From Croceibacterium_A sp039920345 (GTDB lineage: Bacteria > Pseudomonadota > Alphaproteobacteria > Sphingomonadales > Sphingomonadaceae), in the NCBI GenBank assembly GCA_039920345.1, contig JBDSDZ010000148.1:1-7832 (forward strand): DNA of 7,832 nt. Direction: 5' to 3'. Position 1 is the first letter of the stretch; each line of letters begins with the position of its first letter. The position numbers and the translations under genes are program-made. This document shows positions 1 to 6,905 of the stretch, piece after piece. The notes under the pieces were generated by a model. It ran no database searches, was not told the DNA's origin, and saw nothing but the letters and a program-made list of their open reading frames with translations.

Positions 1-783
1 ACCTCGGGCCCGGTAATCGGCAAGACCGGCGACCTCGCCGCGCTGCTGACCAACCTCGAGCCGCACGACGTGCTGTTTATCGACGAGATCCACCGGCTCA
101 ATCCGATTGTAGAGGAAGTGCTCTACCCGGCGATGGAGGACCGCGCGCTCGACCTGATCATCGGCGAGGGGCCCTCGGCGCGCTCGGTGCGGATCGACTT
201 GCCGCCGTTCACGCTGATCGGCGCGACCACCCGGCAGGGCCTGCTGACCACGCCGCTGCGCGACCGCTTCGGCATCCCGGTGCGGCTCAATTTCTACACC
301 GTGGCCGAACTGGAGCGGGTGGTTGTGCGCGGCGCGGGCAAGCTGGGCGTCGCTATCGACGCCGGCGGCGCGCGCGAGATTGCGCGGCGCTCGCGCGGCA
401 CTCCGCGGGTGGCCGGGCGGCTGCTGCGCCGGGTGCGCGACTTCGCCCATGTCGGCGGCGATGGCACGGTCACCGCCGCAGTGGCCGACAAGGCGCTGAC
501 CCGGCTCGAGGTGGATTCGATGGGCCTCGATGCGATGGACCGGCGCTACCTGACGATGATCGCGGAGACCTACAAGGGCGGCCCGGTGGGGGTCGAAACG
601 CTCGCCGCCGGCCTCGCCGAACCGCGCGACACGATCGAGGACGTGGTCGAGCCGTTCCTGATCCAGCTCGGCCTGGTGGCCCGCACCGCGCGTGGCCGCT
701 GCCTTAACGACGGCGGCTGGAAACACCTCGGGATGAGCCCGCCAACGGGTTCGCAGACCGGGCTATTCGACGAGGGAAAATAG
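1..783 (+). CDS. ruvB: RuvB, Holliday junction branch-migration ATPase (5' end missing)
   Basis: RuvB is the hexameric AAA+ motor that, with RuvA, drives branch migration of Holliday junctions in the cytoplasm. The reading frame is open from base 1 and gives 260 residues ending in TAG at 781-783. About 85 N-terminal residues, including Walker A, lie outside the window, judged against the usual length of about 340. Visible: the TSGPV segment that normally follows Walker A, Walker B as VLFIDEIHR (residues 24-32), the LPPFTLIGATTR sensor-1 segment, the LRDRFGIP region that carries the conserved arginines, and the GTPRVAGRLLRRVRDF sensor-2 helix. The GGPVGVETLAA to ARGRCLNDGGWKHLG stretch is the C-terminal winged helix that binds DNA. 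The tail ending SQTGLFDEGK is typical of alphaproteobacterial forms. The first residues read VIGKTGDLAA where VIEKAGDLAA is usual, a minor variation. The last 21 bases overlap the 3' end of the convergent regulator gene. The family identification is firm. Confidence 0.98.
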   Translation, partial: TSGPVIGKTGDLAALLTNLEPHDVLFIDEIHRLNPIVEEVLYPAMEDRALDLIIGEGPSARSVRIDLPPFTLIGATTRQGLLTTPLRDRFGIPVRLNFYTVAELERVVVRGAGKLGVAIDAGGAREIARRSRGTPRVAGRLLRRVRDFAHVGGDGTVTAAVADKALTRLEVDSMGLDAMDRRYLTMIAETYKGGPVGVETLAAGLAEPRDTIEDVVEPFLIQLGLVARTARGRCLNDGGWKHLGMSPPTGSQTGLFDEGK

Positions 784-966
784 TCGCTCCACCGGCTCGC
801 CCAGGGCAGCGGCGAGCTTGAGCGCGATCACGGTCGAGGGGATGAAGACGCCGTTCTCGACTGTGTTGATGGTCTTGCGGCTAACCCCGATCGCATCCGC
901 CAGTTGCGCCTGGGTCAGGTCCTTCGCCTCGCGAAGCTCGCGCAACCGGTTGGCAAGCTTAGCCAA
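763..966 (-). CDS. Small Cro/CI-type (XRE) helix-turn-helix regulator
   Basis: A 67-residue protein that is almost entirely one HTH_3 domain. Helix 1 is NRLRELREAKD. The turn and recognition helix are LTQAQLADAIGVSRKTINTVENG, followed by the IALKLAAALGEPVERLF helices. There is no ligand-binding or dimerisation extension, so it probably binds DNA as a dimer through the compact domain alone. The start is TTG at 966-964. No ATG lies in frame nearby, and the TTG sits inside the last codons of the upstream gene, whose TAA is at 961-959. This 8-base overlap suggests translational coupling; no strong ribosome binding site precedes it. The stop (TAG, 765-763) lies inside the ruvB coding region. The likely target is the pair of dyads in the operon leader (1421-1460), giving autoregulation; that is inference. 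The domain call is firm; the exact start is moderately sure. Confidence 0.9.
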   Translation of the reverse strand: MAKLANRLRELREAKDLTQAQLADAIGVSRKTINTVENGVFIPSTVIALKLAAALGEPVERLFSLVE

Positions 967-1408
967 GCGCGCGCCGTTCGAGATAGCCGAAGCGGAGCAG
1001 CGCGGCGACGAGGCCGAAGGACACGATCAGGTGGATCGCCTCGCGCGGGGTTACGGAGCCAGGCTGGAAGGCCTCGAGGCCATACAGCACGATGCCGGTG
1101 GCCATCGCCACCGGGAAGCCCAGCGTCAGCGCGCTGCTGCGATTGGCGCGGGTCACCTCGTCATCCATCAAGTCACGAATCTCGCGAGACCTGAACCAGA
1201 ACCCACCGGTAACCAGCGCGGCGACAATCACCGCCACGAGCACCAGCCAGCCGCACGTGCGAACGATGTCGACCGTGCGCATGCGGTCGCCGGCGCTGAA
1301 GAACGCGGCCTGCTGGATGAGGACGAACAGCGCCAGCACCGGCAGCATGCGGGCGCGGCGGCGGCTGAGACGTTCGGCGGCTTCGCCCGGCGAAGTGGCT
1401 TGAGACAT
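959..1408 (-). CDS. Four-helix membrane protein cotranscribed with XRE regulator
   Basis: A 149-residue protein of unknown function. Four hydrophobic segments are visible at about residues 21-39, 53-72, 92-111 and 123-141. A basic N-terminus (RLSRRRAR, 13-20) should be cytoplasmic. A charged loop between helices 2 and 3 reads REIRDLMDDEVTRAN. An acidic loop motif of this kind before helix 3 resembles the small membrane proteins often encoded beside XRE regulators (DUF2178-like), but I cannot assign a family. The start is ATG at 1408-1406, with AGGAGT seven bases upstream on the minus strand (1421-1416), a good ribosome binding site. The stop overlaps the start of the regulator by 8 bases, so the two form an operon. 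The leader carries tandem dyads (1421-1460). The partnership suggests that the regulator controls synthesis of this protein or responds to it; its role is not known. Confidence 0.85.
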   Translation of the reverse strand: MSQATSPGEAAERLSRRRARMLPVLALFVLIQQAAFFSAGDRMRTVDIVRTCGWLVLVAVIVAALVTGGFWFRSREIRDLMDDEVTRANRSSALTLGFPVAMATGIVLYGLEAFQPGSVTPREAIHLIVSFGLVAALLRFGYLERRALG

Positions 1409-1420
1409 GGCTTGGACTCC

Positions 1421-1460
1421 TGTGTAACCTGTAGGTGACAGGTAACCTACGGGTTACACA
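1421..1460. promoter_or_regulatory. Tandem dyad operators in leader of membrane protein/XRE operon
   Basis: Two 16-bp dyads with the same half-sites lie one after the other. Site 1 is GTAACC-TGTA-GGTGAC (1424-1439), with one imperfect base. Site 2 is GTAACC-TACG-GGTTAC (1442-1457), perfect. Their centres are 18 bp apart. Together they also form a 40-bp inverted repeat whose 16-base arms begin TGTGTAACC and end GGTTACACA, with one mismatch. Site 1 abuts the ribosome binding site of the 149-residue membrane protein. The half-site length and N4 spacer suit a dimeric XRE regulator, and the only regulator nearby is the second gene of this operon. Binding is inferred, not shown. Confidence 0.72.
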
Positions 1461-1468
1461 GCGGTCAA
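1440..1468 (-). promoter_or_regulatory. Candidate promoter of the membrane protein/XRE operon
   Basis: On the minus strand, TTGACC (1468-1463) fits a -35 box well. After 17 bases it is followed by TTACCT (1445-1440), a poor -10. If right, the -10 and spacer lie within the second dyad, so a bound regulator would block polymerase. The weak -10 makes this tentative. No intrinsic terminator is visible between the acnA stop and this site, so read-through from acnA is possible. Confidence 0.3.
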
Positions 1469-1482
1469 GCGGGAAATCGCAC

Positions 1483-4158
1483 CTACGCCGCCAGCTTCCT
1501 CAGCACGTACTGGAGGATGCCGCCGTTGCGGTAGTATTCCATCTCGTTGGCAGTATCGATCCGGCACTTGGCGGTGAAGGTGAAGGTTTCGCCGGTGGGG
1601 CGCGTCACCTGCACTTCGATGTCCTGTCCCGCGGTCAGGTCAGCCAGCCCGAGAATGGTGAAGCTGTCCGCCCCGGTCAGTCCGAGCGAATTGCGGGTGT
1701 CAGCGCCGGTGAACTGCAGCGGCAGCACGCCCATGCCGACCAGGTTGGAGCGGTGGATGCGCTCGAAGCTTTCGACGATCACTGCCCGCACGCCGAGCAG
1801 GTTGGTACCCTTAGCGGCCCAGTCGCGGCTCGACCCGGTGCCGTATTCCTTGCCCGCCAGGATCACCAGCGGCACACCGTCGGCCTTGTGCTTCATCGCC
1901 GCGTCGTAAATCGCCATCGTCTCGCCGGCATACTTGGTCATGCCGCCTTCGACGCCGGGGACCATCTCGTTCTTGATGCGGATATTGGCAAAGGTGCCGC
2001 GCATCATCACGTCATGGTTGCCGCGGCGCGAACCGTAAGAGTTGAAGTCGCGCTTATCGACCTGATGTTCCATCAGATAGCGACCGCCGGGGCTGTCGGC
2101 CTTGATCGAACCAGCCGGGCTGATGTGATCGGTGGTCACCGAATCGCCGAGGATCGCCAGCGGCACCGCGCCGACGATGTCGACCACCGGGGCCGGGGTC
2201 ATCGTCATCCCGTCGAAGTACGGCGGGTTGGCGACATAGGTGCTGCCCGGGCGCCACTGGTAGGTGTCCGAACCGGTGACGTCGATCTTCTGCCAGTGCT
2301 CGTCGCCCTTGTAGACATCGGCATAACGGGCTTCGAACATGCCCCGGTCGATGCTGGCAGCGCGCAGGGTCGAGACTTCTTCGTTGGTCGGCCAGATGTC
2401 TTTCAGGAACACGTCCTTGCCGTCGTTGCCGGTCCCGATCGGGCTGTCGACGATATCGGCGGTAACCGTGCCGAGCAGCGCATAGGCGACCACCAGCGGC
2501 GGGCTGGCGAGGAAGTTGGCGCGCACATCGGGGCTGACGCGGCCTTCGAAGTTGCGGTTGCCCGACAGCACGGAGGCGGCGACCAGGTTGTTGTTGTTGA
2601 TCGCGGCGCTGATCGGCGGATCGAGCGGGCCCGAATTGCCGATGCAGGTGGTGCAGCCATAGCCGACCAGATCGAAACCGAGCGCATCGAGGTGTTCCTG
2701 CAGGCCGGCCTTGATCAGGTAATCGGTGACCACCTGCGATCCCGGCGCGAGGCTGGTCTTGACCCACGGCTTGGGCTTCAAACCCTTCTCGTTGGCCTTC
2801 TTGGCCACCAGCCCGGCGGCAATCAGCACGTCGGGGTTGCTGGTGTTGGTGCAACTGGTGATCGCGGCAATGACTACGTCGCCGTCGCCAATATCGTGCG
2901 CCGCGCCTTCGACCGCGACGCGAACGGCCTTGCTCTTGCCGTAGAGCGACTTGAGCTCGCCGTTGAACAGGTCGTCCACATCGGGCAGCGCGACCTTGTC
3001 TTGCGGGCGCTTGGGGCCGGCGAGCGAGGGGACGACGGTACCGAGGTCAAGCTCGAGCGTATCGGTGAAGATCGGGTCCTCAGCCTTCGGATCGAGCCAG
3101 AAGCCCTGCTGCTTGGCGTAGGCCTCGACCAGCGCGATCTGGCTTTCCTCGCGGCCGGTCAGGCGCAAGTATTCGATCGTCTTGTCGTCGATCCCGAAGA
3201 AGCCGCACGTGGCGCCGTATTCGGGCGCCATGTTGGCGAGGGTGGCCCGGTCAGCCAGGCTGAGCGAGGCGAGCCCGGGGCCGAAATATTCGACGAACCG
3301 GCCCACTACGCCGCGCGCCCGCAGCAACTGGGTGCAAGTCAGCACCAGGTCGGTCGCGGTCACGCCTTCGGAAAGCCTGCCGGTCATCTTGAAGCCGACC
3401 ACTTCGGGGATCAGCATCGACACCGGCTGGCCGAGCATCGCGGCTTCCGCCTCGATCCCGCCGACGCCCCAGCCAAGCACACCGAGACCGTTGACCATCG
3501 TGGTGTGGCTGTCGGTGCCCACGCAAGTGTCGGGATAGGCGACCATCGCGCCGTCCTGGTCCACGCTGGTCCACACGCACTGGGCGATGTTTTCGAGGTT
3601 GACCTGGTGGCAGATGCCGGTGCCCGGCGGCACCGCCTTGAAGTTGTCGAGGCTCTTGGAACCCCATTTGAGGAAGTCGTAGCGTTCGAGGTTGCGTTCA
3701 TACTCTAGCGCCACGTTCTGTTCGAACGCCTTGGGGTGGCCGAATTCGTCGACCATCACCGAGTGGTCGATCACCAGGTGGACCGGAACCAGCGGGTTGA
3801 TCTTGGAGGTATCGCCGCCAAGCTTGGCGATCGCATCGCGCATCGCAGCCAGATCGACCACGCAGGGCACACCGGTGAAATCCTGCATCAGCACGCGCGC
3901 GGGGCGATACTGGATTTCCTTGCCGGTCTTGGGATCCTTCTGCCAGTCGGCCAGCGCCTGGATGTCACCCACCGAAACGGTGAACCCGGCATCTTCAAAC
4001 CGCAGCAGGTTTTCGAGCAGCACCTTCATGCTGAACGGCAGGCGGCTGACGTCGCCGATCTTCTCGGCCGCCTTCTTCAACGAGTAATAGGCGAAGGTCT
4101 TGCCGCCTACGGTCATCGAGCTGCGGGTATCGAGCGAGTTGTTGCCGACCTGGGTCAT
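1483..4158 (-). CDS. acnA: Aconitate hydratase A (aconitase)
   Basis: AcnA interconverts citrate and isocitrate through cis-aconitate in the TCA cycle, using a [4Fe-4S] cluster in the cytoplasm. The product is 891 residues, the normal length. Visible in order: RVLMQDFTGVP (88-98), the DHSV motif (131-134), GTDSHT (214-219), the first cluster cysteine in ITSCTNTSNP (C436), and the other two in GYGCTTCIGNSGP (C502, C505). The swivel domain carries GDSVTTDHISPAG (671-683) and the active-site segment GTGSSRDWAAKG (773-784). All key residues are present. The frame stays open upstream to about 4320, but the start is set at ATG 4158-4156. The protein then begins MTQVGNNSL, as in alphaproteobacterial AcnA, and AGGAGG lies 11 bases upstream. 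It is divergent from a small membrane ORF and followed on the same strand by the XRE operon. The identification is firm. Confidence 0.98.
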   Translation of the reverse strand: MTQVGNNSLDTRSSMTVGGKTFAYYSLKKAAEKIGDVSRLPFSMKVLLENLLRFEDAGFTVSVGDIQALADWQKDPKTGKEIQYRPARVLMQDFTGVPCVVDLAAMRDAIAKLGGDTSKINPLVPVHLVIDHSVMVDEFGHPKAFEQNVALEYERNLERYDFLKWGSKSLDNFKAVPPGTGICHQVNLENIAQCVWTSVDQDGAMVAYPDTCVGTDSHTTMVNGLGVLGWGVGGIEAEAAMLGQPVSMLIPEVVGFKMTGRLSEGVTATDLVLTCTQLLRARGVVGRFVEYFGPGLASLSLADRATLANMAPEYGATCGFFGIDDKTIEYLRLTGREESQIALVEAYAKQQGFWLDPKAEDPIFTDTLELDLGTVVPSLAGPKRPQDKVALPDVDDLFNGELKSLYGKSKAVRVAVEGAAHDIGDGDVVIAAITSCTNTSNPDVLIAAGLVAKKANEKGLKPKPWVKTSLAPGSQVVTDYLIKAGLQEHLDALGFDLVGYGCTTCIGNSGPLDPPISAAINNNNLVAASVLSGNRNFEGRVSPDVRANFLASPPLVVAYALLGTVTADIVDSPIGTGNDGKDVFLKDIWPTNEEVSTLRAASIDRGMFEARYADVYKGDEHWQKIDVTGSDTYQWRPGSTYVANPPYFDGMTMTPAPVVDIVGAVPLAILGDSVTTDHISPAGSIKADSPGGRYLMEHQVDKRDFNSYGSRRGNHDVMMRGTFANIRIKNEMVPGVEGGMTKYAGETMAIYDAAMKHKADGVPLVILAGKEYGTGSSRDWAAKGTNLLGVRAVIVESFERIHRSNLVGMGVLPLQFTGADTRNSLGLTGADSFTILGLADLTAGQDIEVQVTRPTGETFTFTAKCRIDTANEMEYYRNGGILQYVLRKLAA

Positions 4159-4248
4159 GAAGCGATGGTCCTCCTGTCTGCTGTTCTGGCCCCCGCAATC
4201 GCCGCGGAGCTCGACAAAAGAGGGCCGGATTTGTGCTGGCGCTTGCGC

Positions 4249-4277
4249 GTTAGACAACGCTAGGTCAAGCCAAGCAA
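4249..4277 (-). promoter_or_regulatory. Candidate acnA promoter with dyad over the -10
   Basis: On the minus strand, TTGCTT (4277-4272) is followed after 17 bases by TCTAAC (4254-4249), a four-of-six match to the -10 consensus. This would leave a leader of roughly 85 bases before the acnA ATG. A perfect dyad, GCGTT-AGAC-AACGC (4247-4260), covers the -10 and could be an operator. TTGACC (4268-4263) is an alternative -35 but has no matching -10 at the right distance. The rest of 4159-4304 holds only the acnA ribosome binding site (4175-4170). Confidence 0.35.
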
Positions 4278-4304
4278 GCGCATTGGCAAGGCTGACAGCA
4301 AGAG

Positions 4305-4481
4305 ATGGCAATCGGGGCACCCAGCAGGCGGAATGAACCGCTTCACGTGATCGCGATGGCGCTGGCGCTGCTGCTGGCTGCTTTCCTCGGCGGCGGGTTG
4401 GGGTTGGTGTGGCACGCCGCCGGTTTCGGCAATGCGGATGAACCCGGTACCGCCGTGCCTACGGGCGCGAAAAAAGGCTAG
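4305..4481 (+). CDS. Candidate 58-residue single-pass membrane protein
   Basis: ATG at 4305 opens a 58-codon frame closed by TAG at 4479-4481. The product has a short basic, polar N-terminus (SRRNEPLH), then one strong hydrophobic helix of about 20 residues (VIAMALALLLAAFLGGGLGL, residues 15-34). A Trp-His boundary follows and then a hydrophilic tail ending GAKKG. This is the layout of a small bitopic or anchored inner-membrane protein, and its codon use matches the neighbouring genes. The ribosome binding site is weak: only AGCAAGAG directly before the start. It diverges from acnA across 146 bases and converges on the EamA permease gene, overlapping its last four bases so that both stop codons lie in one CTAG. 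I do not recognise the family. It could be a chance frame in the GC-rich gap, but the sharply bounded helix argues for a real gene. Confidence 0.6.
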   Translation: MAIGAPSRRNEPLHVIAMALALLLAAFLGGGLGLVWHAAGFGNADEPGTAVPTGAKKG

Positions 4482-5365
4482 ACCGCGACAGGTTCCGGCC
4501 GCCGCCGCGGCGCCGCAATCCAGCACGCCGCCACCACCAGCGCGGTCCCTGCCAGCGTGGGCCAGGTGAGTCGTTCGCCAAACGCCAGCCAGCCCATCAG
4601 CGCCGCCCACACGAACGCGCTGTATTCCACCGGGACCAGGACTTGCGCTTCGGCCCGGGCATAGGCCCACGAAAACAGCATTCCGGCCACCACCGAAAGC
4701 AGCGCCGCGCCCGCCAGCACTGCCGCCAGCGCCGGACTTTCAGGAAGCTGCGCGAACCACGGCGCGAACGGGGCCAGCGTCAGCAGCACCACGGTATTCA
4801 TGAAAGTTGCCACTTCCAACGGCTTGGCGAGCTGGGCCTGACGGCGCTGCAGCACCAGGTTCCAGGCATAGAGCATGGCCGAGAGCAGCACCGCGCCGAT
4901 GCCTATTGCCGCGCGGTCGTCATGTGCGCTTGAGCCAAGCCGGGCGAGTGCGATTACCGCCACGCCCGCCAGTCCCACCAACGATGCCGCCACCGCGCTG
5001 CGGCGAATGGTCTCGCCCAGCATGGCGGCCGCCAGATAAAGTGCGATCAGCGGGGCGATAAACGAGATCGCAATGGCTTCGGCCATCGGCAGCAAGGTAA
5101 GCGCGTAAAAGAACGTCAGCGCCATGCCCGCCGCGACCACCCCGCGAAGGATATGCAGGCGCACCGTCGCAGGATCGGGCCACCGACTGCCTCTGAGGTG
5201 CCACAGCGGGATCAGCACGATCGCGGCGACAAGGTTGCGCCAAAACAACGCACTATAAGCGCCGAGCGCGAGCGACGATCCCTTCATCATCGCATCCATC
5301 AGCGAATAGAGCGCCACGCCCACAAGAGTTGCCGCAAATGGGAACGCGGGCCCGTCCTGCTTCAT
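4478..5365 (-). CDS. EamA-family (DMT superfamily) permease
   Basis: A 295-residue inner-membrane protein with about ten hydrophobic helices arranged as two EamA repeats (about 10-140 and 152-283), the usual length and plan for drug/metabolite transporters. Family marks include SALFWRNLVA (39-48) in the second helix and the AEAIAISFIAPL segment (95-106). Each repeat also has a Gly-Glu pair near its last loop (LGETI, 116-120; FGERLT, 262-267). The basic tail APRRRPEP should be cytoplasmic. The substrate cannot be told from sequence; EamA members export amino acids, metabolites or drugs. The start is ATG 5365-5363, preceded by no clear Shine-Dalgarno and a weak TAAAGC -10-like hexamer about 12 bases upstream, so the mRNA may be nearly leaderless. 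It is divergent from the L,D-transpeptidase gene and ends in the CTAG shared with the small membrane ORF. Confidence 0.93.
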   Translation of the reverse strand: MKQDGPAFPFAATLVGVALYSLMDAMMKGSSLALGAYSALFWRNLVAAIVLIPLWHLRGSRWPDPATVRLHILRGVVAAGMALTFFYALTLLPMAEAIAISFIAPLIALYLAAAMLGETIRRSAVAASLVGLAGVAVIALARLGSSAHDDRAAIGIGAVLLSAMLYAWNLVLQRRQAQLAKPLEVATFMNTVVLLTLAPFAPWFAQLPESPALAAVLAGAALLSVVAGMLFSWAYARAEAQVLVPVEYSAFVWAALMGWLAFGERLTWPTLAGTALVVAACWIAAPRRRPEPVAV

Positions 5366-5441
5366 TGAATCGCTTTAGGCCCTGGCCGGTTGCGTGCAAT
5401 CCGCCGCAGCTCCAGATTCAGGGGACAGACAGGCTGCGTGC

Positions 5442-5470
5442 TTGATACCGGGCGGCGAAAAGCGCAAAAT
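5442..5470 (+). promoter_or_regulatory. Probable promoter of the YkuD-type L,D-transpeptidase gene
   Basis: TTGATA (5442-5447, five of six to the -35 consensus) is followed after exactly 17 bases by CAAAAT (5465-5470, four of six to the -10). Transcription would begin near 5476, about 65 bases before the ATG at 5541. It lies downstream of the GTG at 5394 in the same frame, which argues against that earlier start. The remainder of 5366-5540 shows nothing else I can support. Confidence 0.55.
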
Positions 5471-5540
5471 CCGGCTCACTTCCACGAGCCAGATCGGTCC
5501 CATCGCGGACCTCGACACGGCAGACGGGGCAAGGAATACG

Positions 5541-6899
5541 ATGAACATCATGCTACGCACTCTTCTCCTCGCCGGTTCAACCGCGCTGCTGGTCCTGCCC
5601 AGCGTGGCAGAGGGCCAGGCGGCCGCCGCGCCCAATGCCGCGCCCGACGCCGCGCCAGCCTCGCCCGTTGCGGTGCAGGATACCGGCCGGGTGCTGACCT
5701 TGCCGCCAGCGCCGACTTATTCCGACCAGATGCCGTGGCCGGTTGCCCGTGCCCGTGCCCTGCTCGCCGTGGCCCAGACAATCGGCGCCGAAGGGCTCGA
5801 TCCGGCCGACTATCGCATTGCAGACCTGCAGGCAGCCATTGCCGCAGGTCCGGGCGATCAGCTGAACGCCGTCGCCAGTCAGGTGTTCACCTGGCTGGCC
5901 GAAGACCTGCGCGACGGGCGCACCCCGATGGAAGCGCGCAAGCAGTGGTTCGTGGTCGATCCCGACGCCGATGTCATGCCCACCGGGCAGCTCATGACCA
6001 CCGCGCTGGAAAGCGGCGATGTGGCCGGCACGCTGGCCGCGCTCGATCCGACCCATCCCGATTATGCCGCCTTGCGCGAGGAGCTGGCCAATACCCCGGC
6101 CACGCAGGCCCAGAAGCGCACTTTGATCCGCGCCAACATGGACCGCTGGCGGTGGCTGCAGCATGACCTCGGCACGCAGTACCTGCTGACCAACGTGCCC
6201 GAATTCCAGCTGCGCCTGACGGTCAACAACACCATCATCCGGACCTATCGCACGATCGTCGGCAAGCCCGGGCGCACCGCCACGCCGCAGCTTGCCGAGA
6301 CGGTGGAGGGCGTGATCTTCAACCCCACCTGGACCGTGCCGCAATCGATCGTGAAGGGCGAAGGGCTGGGCGCGCGGGTGCTCAACAATCCGGGCTATGC
6401 GCGGGCCAACAACTACACCGCCACGCGCGGCGCCAATGGCTATGTCAGCGTGGTGCAGGGCCCCGGCCCGGGCAATTCGCTCGGCAGGATGAAGCTCGAC
6501 ATGCCCAATCCGCACGCGATCTTCCTGCATGACACGCCCTCGCGCGGTCTGTTCGCGAACGAAAACCGCGCGCTCAGCCACGGCTGCGTGCGGACCGAAC
6601 GCGCGCTCGAACTGGCGATGACGATTGCGATCCTGGGCCAGGGTGCCACGCGCGATGAAGCCGTCGCGATCAGCACATCGGGCGAATACACCCGGGTCCC
6701 GGTCAAGAAGTCGATGCCGGTTTACATCACCTACTTTACGATGGCGCGCGACATCGATGGCGAGCTCAAGACCTTCAACGACATCTACGGCCGCGATGCC
6801 CCGGTTCTGGCCAGCTTCAGCCGCCCCCGCGTGGGCAACCGCAGCCGCGTGACCAACGAAGAAGTCATCGAAATCCAGGACGATCTGCAGACTTCTTAG
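5541..6899 (+). CDS. Exported L,D-transpeptidase, YcbB/YkuD type, compact
   Basis: A 452-residue periplasmic enzyme expected to make 3-3 peptidoglycan cross-links or attach proteins to stem peptides. The start is ATG 5541, with AAGGA five bases upstream; the promoter and the signal sequence both fit it. A Sec-type hydrophobic segment (LRTLLLAGSTALLVLPSVA, about 5-23) is followed by an Ala/Pro-rich linker to about residue 45. Residues about 60-185 resemble the scaffold domain of YcbB-like enzymes (GLDPADYRIADL; WLAEDLRDGRTP). After MDRWRWL (200-206) comes the YkuD catalytic domain: FNPTWTVPQSI, IFLHDTPSRGLF (His330) and RALSHGCVRTE, with catalytic His347 and Cys349. A peptidoglycan-binding module usually sits between scaffold and catalytic domain; only about 20 residues are there. 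The C-terminal tail (about 425-452) is charged and polar. The gene faces a second L,D-transpeptidase across a large palindrome. The catalytic call is firm; the scaffold assignment is moderate. Confidence 0.93.
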   Translation: MNIMLRTLLLAGSTALLVLPSVAEGQAAAAPNAAPDAAPASPVAVQDTGRVLTLPPAPTYSDQMPWPVARARALLAVAQTIGAEGLDPADYRIADLQAAIAAGPGDQLNAVASQVFTWLAEDLRDGRTPMEARKQWFVVDPDADVMPTGQLMTTALESGDVAGTLAALDPTHPDYAALREELANTPATQAQKRTLIRANMDRWRWLQHDLGTQYLLTNVPEFQLRLTVNNTIIRTYRTIVGKPGRTATPQLAETVEGVIFNPTWTVPQSIVKGEGLGARVLNNPGYARANNYTATRGANGYVSVVQGPGPGNSLGRMKLDMPNPHAIFLHDTPSRGLFANENRALSHGCVRTERALELAMTIAILGQGATRDEAVAISTSGEYTRVPVKKSMPVYITYFTMARDIDGELKTFNDIYGRDAPVLASFSRPRVGNRSRVTNEEVIEIQDDLQTS

Positions 6900-6905
6900 T
6901 TTTTT

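Noticed and set aside
1435..3708. A 757-codon open frame on the plus strand, antisense to acnA
   Set aside because: It lies wholly opposite acnA, whose motifs and cluster cysteines are intact. Long antisense frames arise readily in GC-rich genes with biased third positions. The predicted product is rich in His, Arg, Gly and Asp and has no recognisable domain.
4159..4320. N-terminal extension of AcnA by 54 residues
   Set aside because: The extension has no counterpart in the family. It would cover the ribosome binding site and the promoter-like elements. ATG 4158 gives the expected MTQVG start.
5394..5540. Earlier GTG start (5394) for the YkuD-type transpeptidase
   Set aside because: It would bury the signal peptide behind 49 polar residues, and it lies upstream of the best promoter. 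ATG 5541 has AAGGA at good spacing.
5577..6581. A 334-codon open frame on the minus strand, antisense to the YkuD-type transpeptidase
   Set aside because: It is a shadow of a gene with clear catalytic motifs and signal peptide. Its composition (His/Arg/Gly-rich) resembles the acnA shadow and shows no domain.
6900..6905. Six-T run after the transpeptidase stop as an intrinsic terminator
   Set aside because: There is no GC-rich stem directly before the T run. The strong stem comes after it, which is the wrong order.
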